This document shows, one piece after another, positions 10,607 through 20,925 of a DNA stretch of 64,000 nucleotides. The DNA comes from Laguncularia racemosa (taxonomy: Eukaryota; Streptophyta; Magnoliopsida; Myrtales; Combretaceae), in contig JBBMOL010000300.1 of assembly GCA_037954665.1 (NCBI GenBank), positions 62,001 to 126,000 of the forward strand, given 5' to 3'. A program made the position numbers and the translations under genes. Each line of letters starts with the position of its first letter. Positions within the stretch are counted from its first letter, which is position 1. The notes under the pieces were generated by a model, which was not told where the DNA came from, did no database searches, and saw only the letters and a program-made list of their open reading frames with translations.

Positions 10607-12815
10607 TCAAGGAGGAGCTCCAAGGGTGGCTGGCACACCCCCGGTAGCCATTTCCACTTGGTTACCTCAAAAACTAGAGTGAGGTGAGAGAAAGTGGGTC
10701 TCTTTACATTGTTTTTGTATCTGACAAAGGAAAAGAAAAACCCAAAGATACTTCTAGCCCCTCTGGTTAGCAATCTTTTGACTTAGATGAAAATGGCAAT
10801 ATGGAGCAGTGTGCACTTGGGGCCCTACATCTTTTGTATTCCTAAGGCTAAACTTTGCACATCCCAAGCATACCTCTATTGATGTGCCCCAAAAGGCTAG
10901 TGACAATATTTCCTCTTTAGGAAATACCACTTTGGAGGAAATTAATGAGGTAATAGACAAGATTAAGGTTGAAAACCACCTCCAGGATTAGACTTCAAAG
11001 AACAAAGCTCCTCCTCAAGGCTGTCAAGTAGGTGACCCACCGATTTATAATGTTGGATAGAGATCCTATGCGGAAACTTGTGCACCAAAGTTTGTTCACC
11101 ACCATTCTGAGTTCAAAGCTTCGTTTCATCCCTCCTATTCATTGGGGATCAACATCAGCAGTAAGAATCACTTTGGTGATGGAAGGTGTGAAGTACTGGA
11201 AATCCACCTAAGTAGGTTATTTTTTGGGGCATAAAATCCTGTTCTCCTTGGTTCAAACAACAGCCATGCATTTATAGGTGTAATTGCATATAATGAAGGT
11301 TTCTTTTACTTAAAGTTTGCTAATGACAAGGACCTAACACGTAATTCTTGAAAAGCCACGGTTCTTTGCCCAACGGCTACTTATTCTTCAAAGATGGTGC
11401 AAGGGTTTGTCTCTTGACAAACCTTAACCCACACATGTTCTTGTCTAGTCCCTCTTGTTGTGTGTTCCTTGTAAGTTTCAAAATCTAGACGAATTGAGTC
11501 ATCTTGAGCTGGATCCTAGAGAAGCTGATCTACTTCTCACTTGATTTGATTTTCTTTGTTTCATAAGGGCACCAAAACTGGCATTGGATCAAATGCCTCA
11601 AACACACTGCCCTTATAGTAGTGAGGGTGCCTATACAATATCTCAACACGCACTGTAGTGAGATTAAGTCTAATGCTTTCACATATCCTATGTAAGAATT
11701 CACCGTGATTGGCATTTTTTTTAATCTTCCATCAACTTGTATAACGCACTGCCCTTATAGTAGTGAGGGTGCCTATACAATATCTTAGCACACACTGTAG
11801 TGGGATTAAGTCTAATGCTTTCACATATCCTATGTAAGAATTCACCGTGATTGGCATTTTTTTAAATCTTCGATTTCTTAATGAGATCCTTGTCATACTC
11901 TAGTCCTTCTGGCATACCTTGCGAATACCTTGATGCAGTGGGAATGACCCTCCAAGTAGACATGCTTACAGTATGCTAAGTAAGAGCTAACCAAGCTAGA
12001 GTGTTGGTAGAAGTGGATGCAATTGATGAAGCCATTCCTCTAGTGGAACTCGAAAGGGAGGATGGAACCTCCATGCAAATTTCAGTTGAATACCAAGGGC
12101 TCCCTCTATGTTGCTCCACATGCAAAGTCTTTAGACATTCACGTGGCACACATGTATTTTGAAACTCAACCATCCAAAGAAACTTCCGCTAAGGAGAATA
12201 AAGTGTAGGTGAAGGTCTAATGTGGGGGGAAAAATAACAAAGGAGCTATCAATCCACCTTCGTCCCCCTCAAAAGAATACTCCGGTACTTAATGAGGAGA
12301 TACCATCTCCTATCAAGCAGTTTAGCCTGAGGAAGGACTCATAAATGGTAAATTCAGAGGACCTAGCAAAAGACTTAGTGTCAAGGAATGACAAACCTAG
12401 CAAACCTAACAAGTATGTACCGAAACCTACCCCATCCTAAATTCTAGAAGCTCCGATGTGTGTAGGGAGAACCGACGATTGTGAAGACAAGGTAGAAGAG
12501 AAGAGGGAAAATGAGGAAACGGAGGAAGTAAGAATAAGTAGGAATAGGGGAACAATTAGAAGGAATAAAGCAAGGAACATACTGATGCCACTCCAACCAA
12601 CCCTAAACTGTCTGGATCACTTAAGAGATGAGAGATGATCAATTCGTCATCTGCCAATTGTGGGCAATCGTTTGGCTTAAGGGGCAAGAGGAAGAAGAAG
12701 AAATTCTTCAAACACTAAAGATAGTATACCTAAGCATCACCCTTAGATCACAATGAATCTTGCTTTATGGAACATAAGAGGTCTCAATGACACTGTAAGT
12801 AAAAAGGAAGAATGA
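10607..12815 (+). mobile_element. LINE fragment: decayed ORF1 and start of ORF2
   Basis: Plus-strand pieces resemble ORF1 of plant non-LTR retrotransposons. A segment near 11290-11400 reads FYLKFANDKDL followed by a W/F and R-rich region, as in the DUF4283 domain. Near 11995-12160 lies ARVLVEVDAIDEAIPLVE, then a C-rich CCSTCKVFRHS motif, as in the C-terminal part of LINE ORF1. ORF2 begins at 12753 with MNLALWNIRGLND, the typical start of the LINE endonuclease, but stops after about 20 codons where copia sequence begins. Many stops and frame shifts are present. The 3' end, including the RT, is missing. Confidence 0.75.
11605..11875. repeat. 142-bp tandem duplication in LINE ORF1
   Basis: The unit starts CACTGCCCTTATAGTAGTGA at 11605 and again at 11747, running to GTGATTGGCATTTTTTT. 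The copies differ at about four positions. The duplication breaks the ORF1 frame. Confidence 0.92.
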
Positions 12816-13800
12816 AATTATTTTTTTATGACTCTTAATTTGAAAGTACATTATATATATATACACACACAAAAGATACTAAAATATTCTATCTAAAAAA
12901 TGTGAGACATATATATATAACTCAACACTCCCCCTCAAGTTGAAGCATACAATTCATATGCACCAAACTTGTTGCAAATATATTCAATACAAGAACTCCT
13001 TAAAGACTTAGTTAAGATATCAGCTAATTGATCATTCAAATTGACATAGCTAGTGATAATACAACCAAACAAGATTTTTTTTTCAAATGAAGTAACAGTC
13101 GATCTCTATATGTTCGATTCTCCTATGAAATACTGGATTGAAGGCTATATGTAAAGCAGTTTGGTTATCACAAATTAACTTCATTTACATTACTTCACAA
13201 AACTTTTAACTCTTGGAGAAGTTGTTTTATCCAAATAAGTTCACAAGTTACCAAGGCCATTACACGATATTCTGCTTCCGCACTTGATCTAGCATACAAA
13301 TCATATGCTATGTTACAAATATATTCAATGCGAGAACTCCTTAAAGACTTAGTTAAGATATCAGCTAATTGATCATTTGAATTGATATAGCTAGTGGTGA
13401 TAATACAACCAGACAATCTTTTCTCAAATGAAGTAACAGTCGATCTCTATATCTTTGATTCTCTTATGAAAGATTGGATTGGAGGCTATATGTAAAGCAG
13501 CTTGGTTATCACAAATTAACTTCATTTGTATTACTTAACAGAACTTTTTACTCTTGGAGAAGTTGTCTCATCCAAATAAGTTCACAAGTTGCCAAGGCCA
13601 TTGCATGATATTCTACTTCCGCATTTGATCTAGCATACAAATCATATGCTATATAACTCAACACTCTTCCTTAAGTTGAAGCATACAAATCATATGCACT
13701 AAGTTTGTTACAAATATATTCAATACGAGAACTCCTTAAAAACTTAGTTAAGATATCAATTAATTGATCATTCGAATTGACATAGCTAGTGATAATACAA
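12816..13800 (-). repeat. array of three minus-strand copia 3'-end fragments
   Basis: On the minus strand the same copia segment recurs three times. It is the last part of RNase H (SNDQLADILTKSLRSSRIEY), then YICN and a polypurine tract. The shared block TTAAAGACTTAGTTAAGATA starts near 13001 and 13341; a third copy with AAAAACTTAGTTAAGATATC lies near 13738. The first copy retains the junction to an LTR: the minus strand reads TTGAGGGGGAG, then TGTTGAGTTATATATA from 12927 leftward. A second decayed junction is near 13655. RNase H motifs for the preceding segment (SAEAEYR) are also repeated. None has a complete domain. Confidence 0.85.
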
Positions 13801-14560
13801 CCAAGTGAAGAATGGGGACAAAGAGGGGGACAATCCAGAAGTGGACAAGCCCATCTAGCAGCTGGCCAAAGTGATGAGCCACTAAAATCAGAAGCAGTTA
13901 GTCTCAACCAAGGTGAACTGGAAAGGGTGAGAGCTCTCATCAATAGTCTTGACAAAGCCCTCAGGTATTTGTTCTTTAGCATATTCAGGTGAGTTTCCAC
14001 TTTCCATTGGATTAAATGTTTCGGATGCAACCTTCTCCACCTCTTGGATTATGGATTCAAGAGCGACCGACCATATGACCCACTCACCAAATGTCTTTAC
14101 CATCTATTCCCCATGCCCAAGCAGTAGAAAAATAGCTACTGCAAATGGTTCTTTGACCACTATGGCAAGAATTGGAAGTGTCCAAATTAACCTATTGTTA
14201 ACCTTGCAAAATGTCCTTAATGTCCCTAAACTATCTAGCAATCTAATATCCATCCAAAAACTTACTCATGACTTACAATGTAATGTTGTTTTTCATCATA
14301 ATGAGTGTGTATTTCAGGAAAAGGATTTGAGGAAGATGATTGGACATGCTAGAGAATGGGGTGGTCTTTACTTTCTTGAAACAAGTCGACCAATCGTCAC
14401 CAAGGATAAACAATCAGTGTCATTTGTTTTCAAGACTCTATCATCCAATAAAGAGAAAATTTGGCTCTATCATCGCCAACTCGGACATCCATCATTTCAA
14501 GTCATTAAACTTTTGTTTCCATCTTTGTTTAAAAGTCTAGATGTTGAGTCTTCATTGTGA
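13801..14560 (+). pseudogene. copia-1 gag tail, protease and pre-integrase region
   Basis: The gag tail (SEEWGQRGGQ to ERVRALINSLDK) is open to about 13955. The protease then continues one frame over. Its active site reads WIMDSRATDHMT near 14050, where plant copia proteases have DSGA, so the glycine after the catalytic Asp is changed to arginine. The GAG-pre-integrase region ends with the zinc-type LYHRQLGHPS near 14465. A frame shift near 14545 separates it from the integrase. Confidence 0.85.
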
Positions 14561-15470
14561 AAAATGTGAACTTACTAAACATAAACGTGTATCTTTTCTA
14601 GCAAGCAATAAAAGAAGTTCAATTCCTTTTTATTTAATTCATAGTGACGTTTGGGGTCCATCTACTGTTATTAATATCTTTGGGGTACAATGGTTTGTTT
14701 CTTTTATGGATGATTGTACCCGAGTTTGCTGGATTTTTCTTCTTAAACAAATATCTGATATCAGCATTGTTTTCTCAAATTTCTGTTCCATGATTAAAAA
14801 TCAGTTTGGAGTGACCATCCAGAGAGTTAGATCTAATAATGCAAGGGACTATTTCAATCAAATTCTAAGTCCATATTTTCAAAGAGAAGGGATAATACAT
14901 GAGTCATCTTATGTGAATACCCCACAGCAAAATGGAGTTACAAAGAGGAAAAATGGTGATCTCCTTGAAAAAACCTGAGCATTGTTATTTGAAAATCATG
15001 TAAGTAAAACTTTAAGGGGGGGGAAGCTGTTCTTACAGTAACACATCTCATAAACAAATTACCATCTATAGTTCTAGGGTTTAAGAGTCCTATGGACGTG
15101 TTGTCAACCTTTTATCCTAACCTACATACCACAAATAATCTTATTCCTAAGTGTTTGGGTGTACATCCTTCGTACATGTTCACAGTCACAACCAAAGGAA
15201 ACTAGATCCAAGAGCTATAAAGTGTCTTTGTGCGATATTCATCAACTCAAAAAGGTTACAAGTGTTATCACCCATCTTCTCGAAAATTCTTTTTTTCTAT
15301 GGATGTTACCTTCAATGACCGTGCATCTTACTTTCCAAACCCTTATCTTCAGGGGGAGAAGTCAGTAAGAGAAGACGAGGGTTTGGGTTTTGACTTGATG
15401 TTAGATCCTATTTCCTCATCCACTAGTGATCATACCTCGGGTCAAACTGAGCCCTTAAGTCCATCATAGT
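14541..15470 (+). pseudogene. copia-1 integrase (disabled)
   Basis: The first part has the zinc-binding HCEKCELTKH and the core HSDVWGPS near 14640, which carries the first catalytic Asp. The second catalytic block reads VRSNNARDYF near 14825, where Asp is expected at the position now Asn, so catalysis would fail even without the stops. PQQNGVTKRKNG near 14923 follows, with Lys where the last catalytic Glu normally stands. A stop lies at 14976. The later piece (15159-15470) holds the C-terminal domain with FFSMDVTFND. Confidence 0.85.
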
Positions 15471-15483
15471 TCCCTCTAAACTT

Positions 15484-16700
15484 GTGTTTGATCCTGTAAC
15501 AACAGCTTCTGTGTTTACTCAACCTGAAACTGAGTCTATTCCTAAGGATGTTAGATATGGCAAAGGCAAGATGTATGCAAGGAAGAAGATGGTTGCCCCC
15601 AAATCTATGCAAGTCCAAGAGTCCCATGAGGTAATGATTTCTGAACCAACACTCCAAGTTGAAACTGAACCAAAGCTAGATAGTGAGACCTATAAGGGTG
15701 GTAGTGACACAGACTTGCCCATTGCTTTAAGAAAAGGTACGAGAGAGTGCACAAAAAAACCTTTATATCCCCTTGCACACTTCCTGTCCTTCAAACATTT
15801 TTTTCCATCACACAGAACCTTCCTAAGTAACCTAAAAACTATTGTCATTCCTTCTAATCTATCCTTGTCTAACGAAAAATGGAAACAAGCTATGAATGTA
15901 GAAATGGAGGCATTAGAAAAGAACAAAACATGGGAGCTAGTCGAGTTACTAGCAAAGAAGAAACCAATGGGATGTAAATGGGTGTACACAGTGAAGTATA
16001 AAGCTAATGGTTCAGTGGAGAGATACAAGGTGAGGTTGGTAGCCAAAGGGTATACTCAAACATATGGAGTGGACTATCTAGAGACGTTCACCCCGGTAGC
16101 AAAGTTGAATACTGTTAGAGTCCTATTGTCTTTAGCAGCCAACTTTGGATGGGATTTACAATAGTTTGATGTAAAAAATGCTTTCTTGCATGGAGATCTA
16201 GAGGAAGAGATATATATGGAGATCCCACTTGTTTATAAAAAAGAAGTTACTAATCATACAGTGTTTAGGTTAAAGAAGGCATTATATGAGCTTAAACAAT
16301 CTCCTTGAGCATGGTTTGGCAGGTTTGCCAAGGTTATGGTGGCTTTAGGATATAAGCAAAGTCAAGAAGATCATATACTGTTCGTCAAACACTCATCTTC
16401 AGGGGGAGTCACAGTTCTCTTAGTTTATGTAGATGATACAATTGTTATAGGAAGCGATGATGAGAAAGAAGTTTTTTTAATCTCAAAAGAATTTGAGATT
16501 AAGACACTTGGGAAGCTAAAGTTTTTTCTCAGAATTGAAATGGCACAGTTAGAAAAAGGTATTTTTCTCTTTCAATAGAAGTATGTAACTGATCTACTCA
16601 AGGAGACAGGTAAAACAGCATGTAAACCGGTGAGTACTCCAATAGATCCAAATGTAAAGCTTAGAATAGCAGAGAAAGATGCTATGGTAAACAAAGGAAT
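15484..16700 (+). pseudogene. copia-1 reverse transcriptase (disabled)
   Basis: One frame carries the whole RT with three stops, at 16162, 16306 and 16576. Each lies where Gln or Arg is expected and a single C-to-T change explains it. Blocks visible are MGCKWVYTVKYKANGS near 15968, FDVKNAFLHGDLEEEIY near 16166 and the catalytic LLVYVDDTIVIGSD near 16417. A frame shift between 16580 and 16707 separates it from RNase H. Confidence 0.92.
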
Positions 16701-16706
16701 GTATCA

Positions 16707-17372
16707 ATGGTTGGTGGGAAAGCTCATTTATCTGTCTCACACAGACCGGATATAGCGTATGTTGTGAGTATGATTATTCAATTCATGCACAATCCAAAAG
16801 AGGTTCATCTTCAAGCAGCACATAGAGTGTTACAATATCTTAAAGGTACACTAGGAAAAGGAATTCTTTTTAGGAGAAGTGAGAACCTAATACTTAAAGC
16901 CTACACAGATGCTGATTATCCTGGGTCATTGATTAATAGAAAATTGACCACTGGATATTGTACGTTTCTAGGTGGGAATCTCGTGACATGGAGGAGTAAG
17001 AAGCAAAATGTAGTAGCAAGGTCTAGTCCAGAGGTTGAATTTCGAGCAATAACTCGAGGAGTATATAAGTTACTTTGGCTGAAAATCATTCTAAAAGACA
17101 TGAGAATAAAGTTGGAGGGCCTAATGAGGCTTTATTGTGATAATAAGTCTGCAATTAGCATTGCCCATAATCCTGTGCAACATAATCGGACAAAGTATAT
17201 TGAAATTTATAGACATTTTATCAAGGAAAAATTGGAGAGTGGATTGATCTGCACACCTTATATATCTACAAATGATCAGCTCGCTGATGTGTTAACCAAA
17301 GGATTAAGTAGTCCAGTGTTTGAAAAAATTGTATCTAAGCTGGGAATGGAGAATACCTATTCGCTAGCTTAA
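16707..17372 (+). pseudogene. copia-1 RNase H
   Basis: An open frame of 221 codons covers SHRPDIAYVVSMI, AYTDADYPGS (catalytic Asp), the EFRAI segment and LYCDNKSAI (Asp), and ends STNDQLADVLTKGL with stop at 17370-17372. It is the best-preserved part of copia-1. It has lost its start because the polyprotein is broken upstream. Confidence 0.9.
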
Positions 17373-17379
17373 GGGGGAG
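17371..17379 (+). other. copia-1 polypurine tract
   Basis: AAGGGGGAG immediately follows the RNase H stop and abuts the LTR. Confidence 0.85.
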
Positions 17380-17593
17380 TGTGGGAAAATATAGTTAATA
17401 GATTTTTTTTAAGAAAGCAGTGCTGTAAATATTGTAATTATAAAATCAGACTAAATTAGGAGATTTTGTTATTTTTAGAAGATTTTGTTGTTGGTCTTTT
17501 TAATTTGTATATAAGTGATTTATTGTTAATCAATAAAATACATACTCTTTCAGTATTTTACGTTATTTTATTTTATTTTTTTACTGTTTCCCA
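17380..17593 (+). repeat. copia-1 3' LTR
   Basis: It is 214 bp, begins TGTGGGAAAATATAG and ends CTGTTTCCCA, giving the inverted ends TGTGGGAAA/TTTCCCA. A TATA-like GTATATAAG lies near 17507 and AATAAAAT near 17530. Confidence 0.85.
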
Positions 17594-18022
17594 TGTTTTG
17601 GTACATTTAATGTTGTAGGGTAGGTTTGTGTGGGACTAGTTGCTACCTACCACTTCAAAACTCTAAATAGTTCTCATGTATAAACTCGGTATGACCGAAT
17701 GAATGAACTCTTTCACTGTTTCAAAATTATATTTTTTTCCCTTCATATTGTTCTTGTTGTCGTTACTCTTTTGTTAATCTAGTAAATTTCCCCCCCTTAA
17801 AATTACTTATTTTGGAACCAATAAAGATTAGTTGAATAATAAAGGACTTCTATATAGCCTAATAATTATTTTGACTCTCGCCCTATGGCCTCTAAGTGGG
17901 TTCTGTATCATATTTCTTTTATGTCAGAAACCACTCTTTCAAAAACTTTATTAATTATTTAACCCAAAAAAAAAAACTTAATTAATTAAAAATTGAAGCC
18001 ATTAAAATTGTATTTGTAATTA
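17594..18022. other. intron sequence, nothing recognised
   Basis: AT-rich, with an A10 run near 17968. No element ends or coding signal seen. Confidence 0.4.
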
Positions 18023-18387
18023 GTGAATGTAGAATGCTATTGGGCCTTCTCTACCCCAAAAGCTAGCTTGTTGGGTAGTTCTACATCGGTTGTGGAGGGG
18101 CATGGGTGCCACTTTATAGGTGTGAGGGAAAGCCTCACTGCATGAGCTAGCTTTTGGGGTAGAGAAGGCCCAATAGCATTCTACATGGTATCAGAGCCTG
18201 GTTTACTCAAACTCCTAGTTGTCGATCATAGACGGTTGATTCCATGGGCTGATGTGAGGGGGGGTGTTGGGTAGTTCCACATCGGTTGTGGAGGGGCATG
18301 GGTGCCACTTTATAGGTGTGAGGGAAAGTCTCACTTCATGAGCTAGCTTTTGAGGTAGAGAAGGCCCAATAGCATTCTACAGTGAAA
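18023..18387. other. GTGAA target duplication enclosing the TRIM
   Basis: GTGAA at 18023-18027 and again at 18383-18387 brackets the TRIM including its extra inverted LTR piece, so the whole unit seems to have been inserted at once. Confidence 0.75.
18028..18382 (+). mobile_element. TRIM (miniature LTR retrotransposon) with an inverted LTR tail
   Basis: Two LTRs of 117 and 118 bp (18069-18185 and 18265-18382) start TGTTGGGTAG and end CATTCTACA. The primer site TGGTATCAGAGCCTGG follows the first at 18186, and a purine run GATGTGAGGGGGGG precedes the second. The inner part is only about 80 bp and codes for nothing. The LTR resembles the common angiosperm TRIM type with a CACATCGG block. In addition, 18028-18068 is an inverted copy of the last 41 bp of the LTR, joined directly to the 5' LTR start. 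Confidence 0.92.
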
Positions 18388-19782
18388 AAGGGACACTAGA
18401 AGATTCATATACTTATGTTAAGAAGGCTTTTATATCATAGTAATGATGCCGTGGAAGCCCAGGAAAGCCATTTGAAAGTCCCATAACCCCAGCATAAGCT
18501 AAGCAATTGGAGGAAATCATCATTGGCATTTAGAGGAGTCTTGGACAGATTGTCTGGACCAATGCACATACAGATAAAGCATCACAGAATGTGACACGTT
18601 GGATACTTGAAGATTATGTTTGGATTGAGCAAAGCTAAAATGGACTAACGGAACCAACTATGTGTCTTCATATGGATGTCGTATAAGTTTCATTTTTTTT
18701 TTTTTGAACACTTCTCTGTTTTAATCTCTAATAATCATTTTTTTAGGGTTATTTTATGCCTTAAATAAATAGTTCTTTTATGTAATTTTGAACATCGATT
18801 GTGTGTTCTACAAATCCTTCTCATTTGAATTGAAGAGAGTGGTTGATTTAAGCTATGTTTTCTTGATTTGGTGATTTATCTTAATTGGGTTTGGAGTCAT
18901 ATCCAAAACCCCAAGCCTTAATGATTCCTAGCCCTGAAAATCAAGAAGTTGATTGTTGACAATTGTCAAGCTTTTTCAACACCTACATCTTTCTTAAGCT
19001 CCATAATCTCTTCACCATATTAGTGATAATGGTTCACATATTGTTAATTTTCTGTTTGTCATTGACTTCAGGAATAAATTCTTCTGAAAACAAACTTTTC
19101 TCATGATATATTACTCTCTTGGAGCCAATTACTTAATGATTGCATTGACATTTCTAGCCAAAACAGGAAGCTCTCATTGCAACCTCGTGACCTTCAACAT
19201 AAACACTCCTAAAAATGGGTTAAAAACTGATGCACACTCACAATCTTTCACTTAGGCAATCAATGAAGAATACTTATAAATTCAACTAAAATGATATTAA
19301 CGAGTGTTTTGTGCAATTTTATATTTAGTCCTGTATATTCTTACGGTGTCCTTAATATCGTAAAATTTTACAATGCCTAGTTCTTGTCGATAGACACAGA
19401 TGTGTCTACATCTGATATGTTTATCTATTGATATTCTTGTGTCCATTGATGTCTTCTAGACTCACTAAAACACTTCTAAATTCCTTCAATAATGGTCCCA
19501 TTGCAAATCCATATTCATCATTAATACTTTCATCCATACTTGGGTTCAATACGATTTTTTGTCATTCGCACCAAATGTTTTTCTTTTTTGTGTGTTCCAC
19601 TTCATTTGCATCAGCCACCAAAAGAAGAAAATCGGACTAATGGCTTTTTTATCCATTCTGACCTTTCCATTCTTGGTGTTTCTAGTTGTGATTTTTTAGT
19701 ACTGCACCTTGCATAATTTTTGTCGTCTCTTACTGGAGCTGTAGCTTCTATGATATATGCCATATCACATGCCTATTTGCAG
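18388..19782. other. intron sequence, nothing recognised
   Basis: AT-rich, with a T11 run near 18693. There is no convincing coding signal. It ends with the acceptor TATTTGCAG at 19774-19782. Confidence 0.4.
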
Positions 19783-19830
19783 GAATTGGAAACAGATCAA
19801 GTTCTGAGGCAGTTAAAGATTATTGAGATG
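19783..19830 (+). pseudogene. host pseudogene exon block 2
   Basis: Exactly 16 codons (ELETDQVLRQLKIIEM) lie between acceptor TTTGCAG and donor GTATGG, in phase with block 1. Confidence 0.66.
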
Positions 19831-20241
19831 GTATGGTCATGTTAATCAATACTTAGCTGCTCATTTTTCTCATGGCGTGTTGAATCAGTCGATGTCAAAT
19901 GCACTAACCATGGAACGTCTATGTGACCTTGATTTGTCAAGAAAAGATTTTGTGTGGTCTTAGCCTGAGTTACGAATTTTTAGGCTCTTCGATCCTTTAA
20001 TTCCAATAATTAATCGTTAGAACTTCTGATAGATTGCCATGCAATGGGAGCAACAGACGACTGAGCAGTACTCCTAAGCAAGATGAGTATTGTTAGTTCA
20101 AATCCCTTGATAAGTATGAAAACGATATCTTTAGCATAATTGAAACTGGAAAGGAAAAAAAGGGGAAAAAAAAAAAGAAAGGAAATTATCATTCGACTTG
20201 AAATGCTGCATTTGTCTTCTCAGTCATTATTCCTTCTGCAG

Positions 20242-20366
20242 TTGAGACCCAAGCTTGCTATGAAACGACGAAACTGCAGCAAGGCTGACTGTTGTCATTG
20301 CTCGTTGGAGAATCTACATCATTCATAGATGATTTCTATAGTGTGTTTCACAGCCACTGGATGAGG
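20242..20366 (+). pseudogene. host pseudogene exon block 3 with frame shift and stop
   Basis: The block is 125 nt after acceptor CTTCTGCAG and before donor GTATGA. It starts LRPKLAMKRR. After that the sensible frame (LLVGESTSFIDDFYSVF) is one base over, so one base is missing near 20271. A TGA near 20285 in the shifted frame sits where CGA would fit. Counting the lost base, the exon would be 126 nt, a clean 42 codons. Confidence 0.6.
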
Positions 20367-20492
20367 GTATGAGAAAGTTTTAGCAATTTTACTTTCATTT
20401 TATGGACCATAATCTTCATAACCCGATCCTTTTCCTGTCTCTTACTTTTGCAATTTTTTACTTCTCTATCAAGCTTATGGTTTACTTTTCAG

Positions 20493-20640
20493 GTTCCTTT
20501 TCAATGGTGGCATATATGCATGTATCATTAGCCAAAAGCCGGCAATGTTTGGTGTGAGAGTACAGCATATTCCCGCCGGGAGAAGTAATGCACATCAACA
20601 GCATGGAATCAATGGATTTTTATCTTCAAATCTTTGCAGG
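20493..20640 (+). pseudogene. host pseudogene exon block 4 with lesions
   Basis: The block is 148 nt between acceptor CTTTTCAG and donor GTAAGA. Entered in phase from block 3 it reads VPFQWWHICMYH and then a stop. The frame that leaves in phase into block 5 (VMHINSMESMDFYLQIFAG) is the one expected after loss of one base, and it contains a TGA near 20558. A third frame is open for about 49 codons but fits neither neighbour. Confidence 0.5.
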
Positions 20641-20795
20641 GTAAGAAAGCCAGACACATGTAGTTTGGAGTAGCATGGGCATCTTTACTTAATATATACA
20701 AGCATGACTCTCTTGATACGGGAGCATCTCATTGAGATGGTATTGTAACTCCTTAATGAGAACATGATTGCTTTACGGGGTGCTGCAAATTGCAG

Positions 20796-20925
20796 ACCCA
20801 AATCCATCTTTTTCCTTGACCATCGAGTGTATCTAACTTGTTGGATCGAAGTGTTTGATTTTCCCGGGGACAAAGTTCCACAAAATGGTTTAATCATCTG
20901 GAGGGACGGCCCGTTCAAACTTTGA
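20796..20925 (+). pseudogene. host pseudogene last exon
   Basis: It follows acceptor AAATTGCAG. It encodes PKSIFFLDHRVYLTC, then EVFDFPGDKVPQNGLIIW, and ends FKL with stop TGA at 20923-20925. The frame is open, and the composition is more GC-rich than the flanks. Confidence 0.62.

Larger units (their letters stand above)
13801..17593 (+). mobile_element. copia-1: 5'-truncated Ty1/copia retrotransposon
   Basis: The element starts abruptly at about 13801 in the tail of gag, right after the minus-strand copia array, and runs through protease, integrase, RT, RNase H, a polypurine tract and a 214-bp 3' LTR. No 5' LTR, primer site or main gag is present, so no target duplication can be checked. 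Numerous stops and frame shifts make it inactive. It lies within the enlarged host intron in the same orientation as the host pseudogene. Confidence 0.92.
3193..20925 (+). pseudogene. host gene fragment (3' part), split and disabled; family not recognised
   Basis: Five blocks with good splice signals make one reading frame of about 180 codons ending in a stop at 20923-20925. They are 3193-3283, 19783-19830, 20242-20366, 20493-20640 and 20796-20925. Phases agree: block 1 ends and block 2 begins at a codon boundary, block 2 is exactly 16 codons, and block 3 would be 42 codons if one lost base were counted. Block 4 reaches block 5 in phase only with one further lost base. In-frame TGA codons occur in blocks 3 and 4. 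The encoded pieces (for example NWECFCSVFWDP, ELETDQVLRQLK, FPGDKVPQNGLIIWRDG) look like a conserved soluble plant protein, but I cannot name it. No upstream exons are visible. The first intron of about 16.5 kb is filled with mobile elements. Confidence 0.68.

Noticed and set aside
20493..20640. The 49-codon open frame beginning FLFNGGIYAC in exon block 4 as the true frame
   Set aside because: It is out of phase with both block 3 and block 5. The frame that joins block 5 is a different one, so this open stretch is probably chance.
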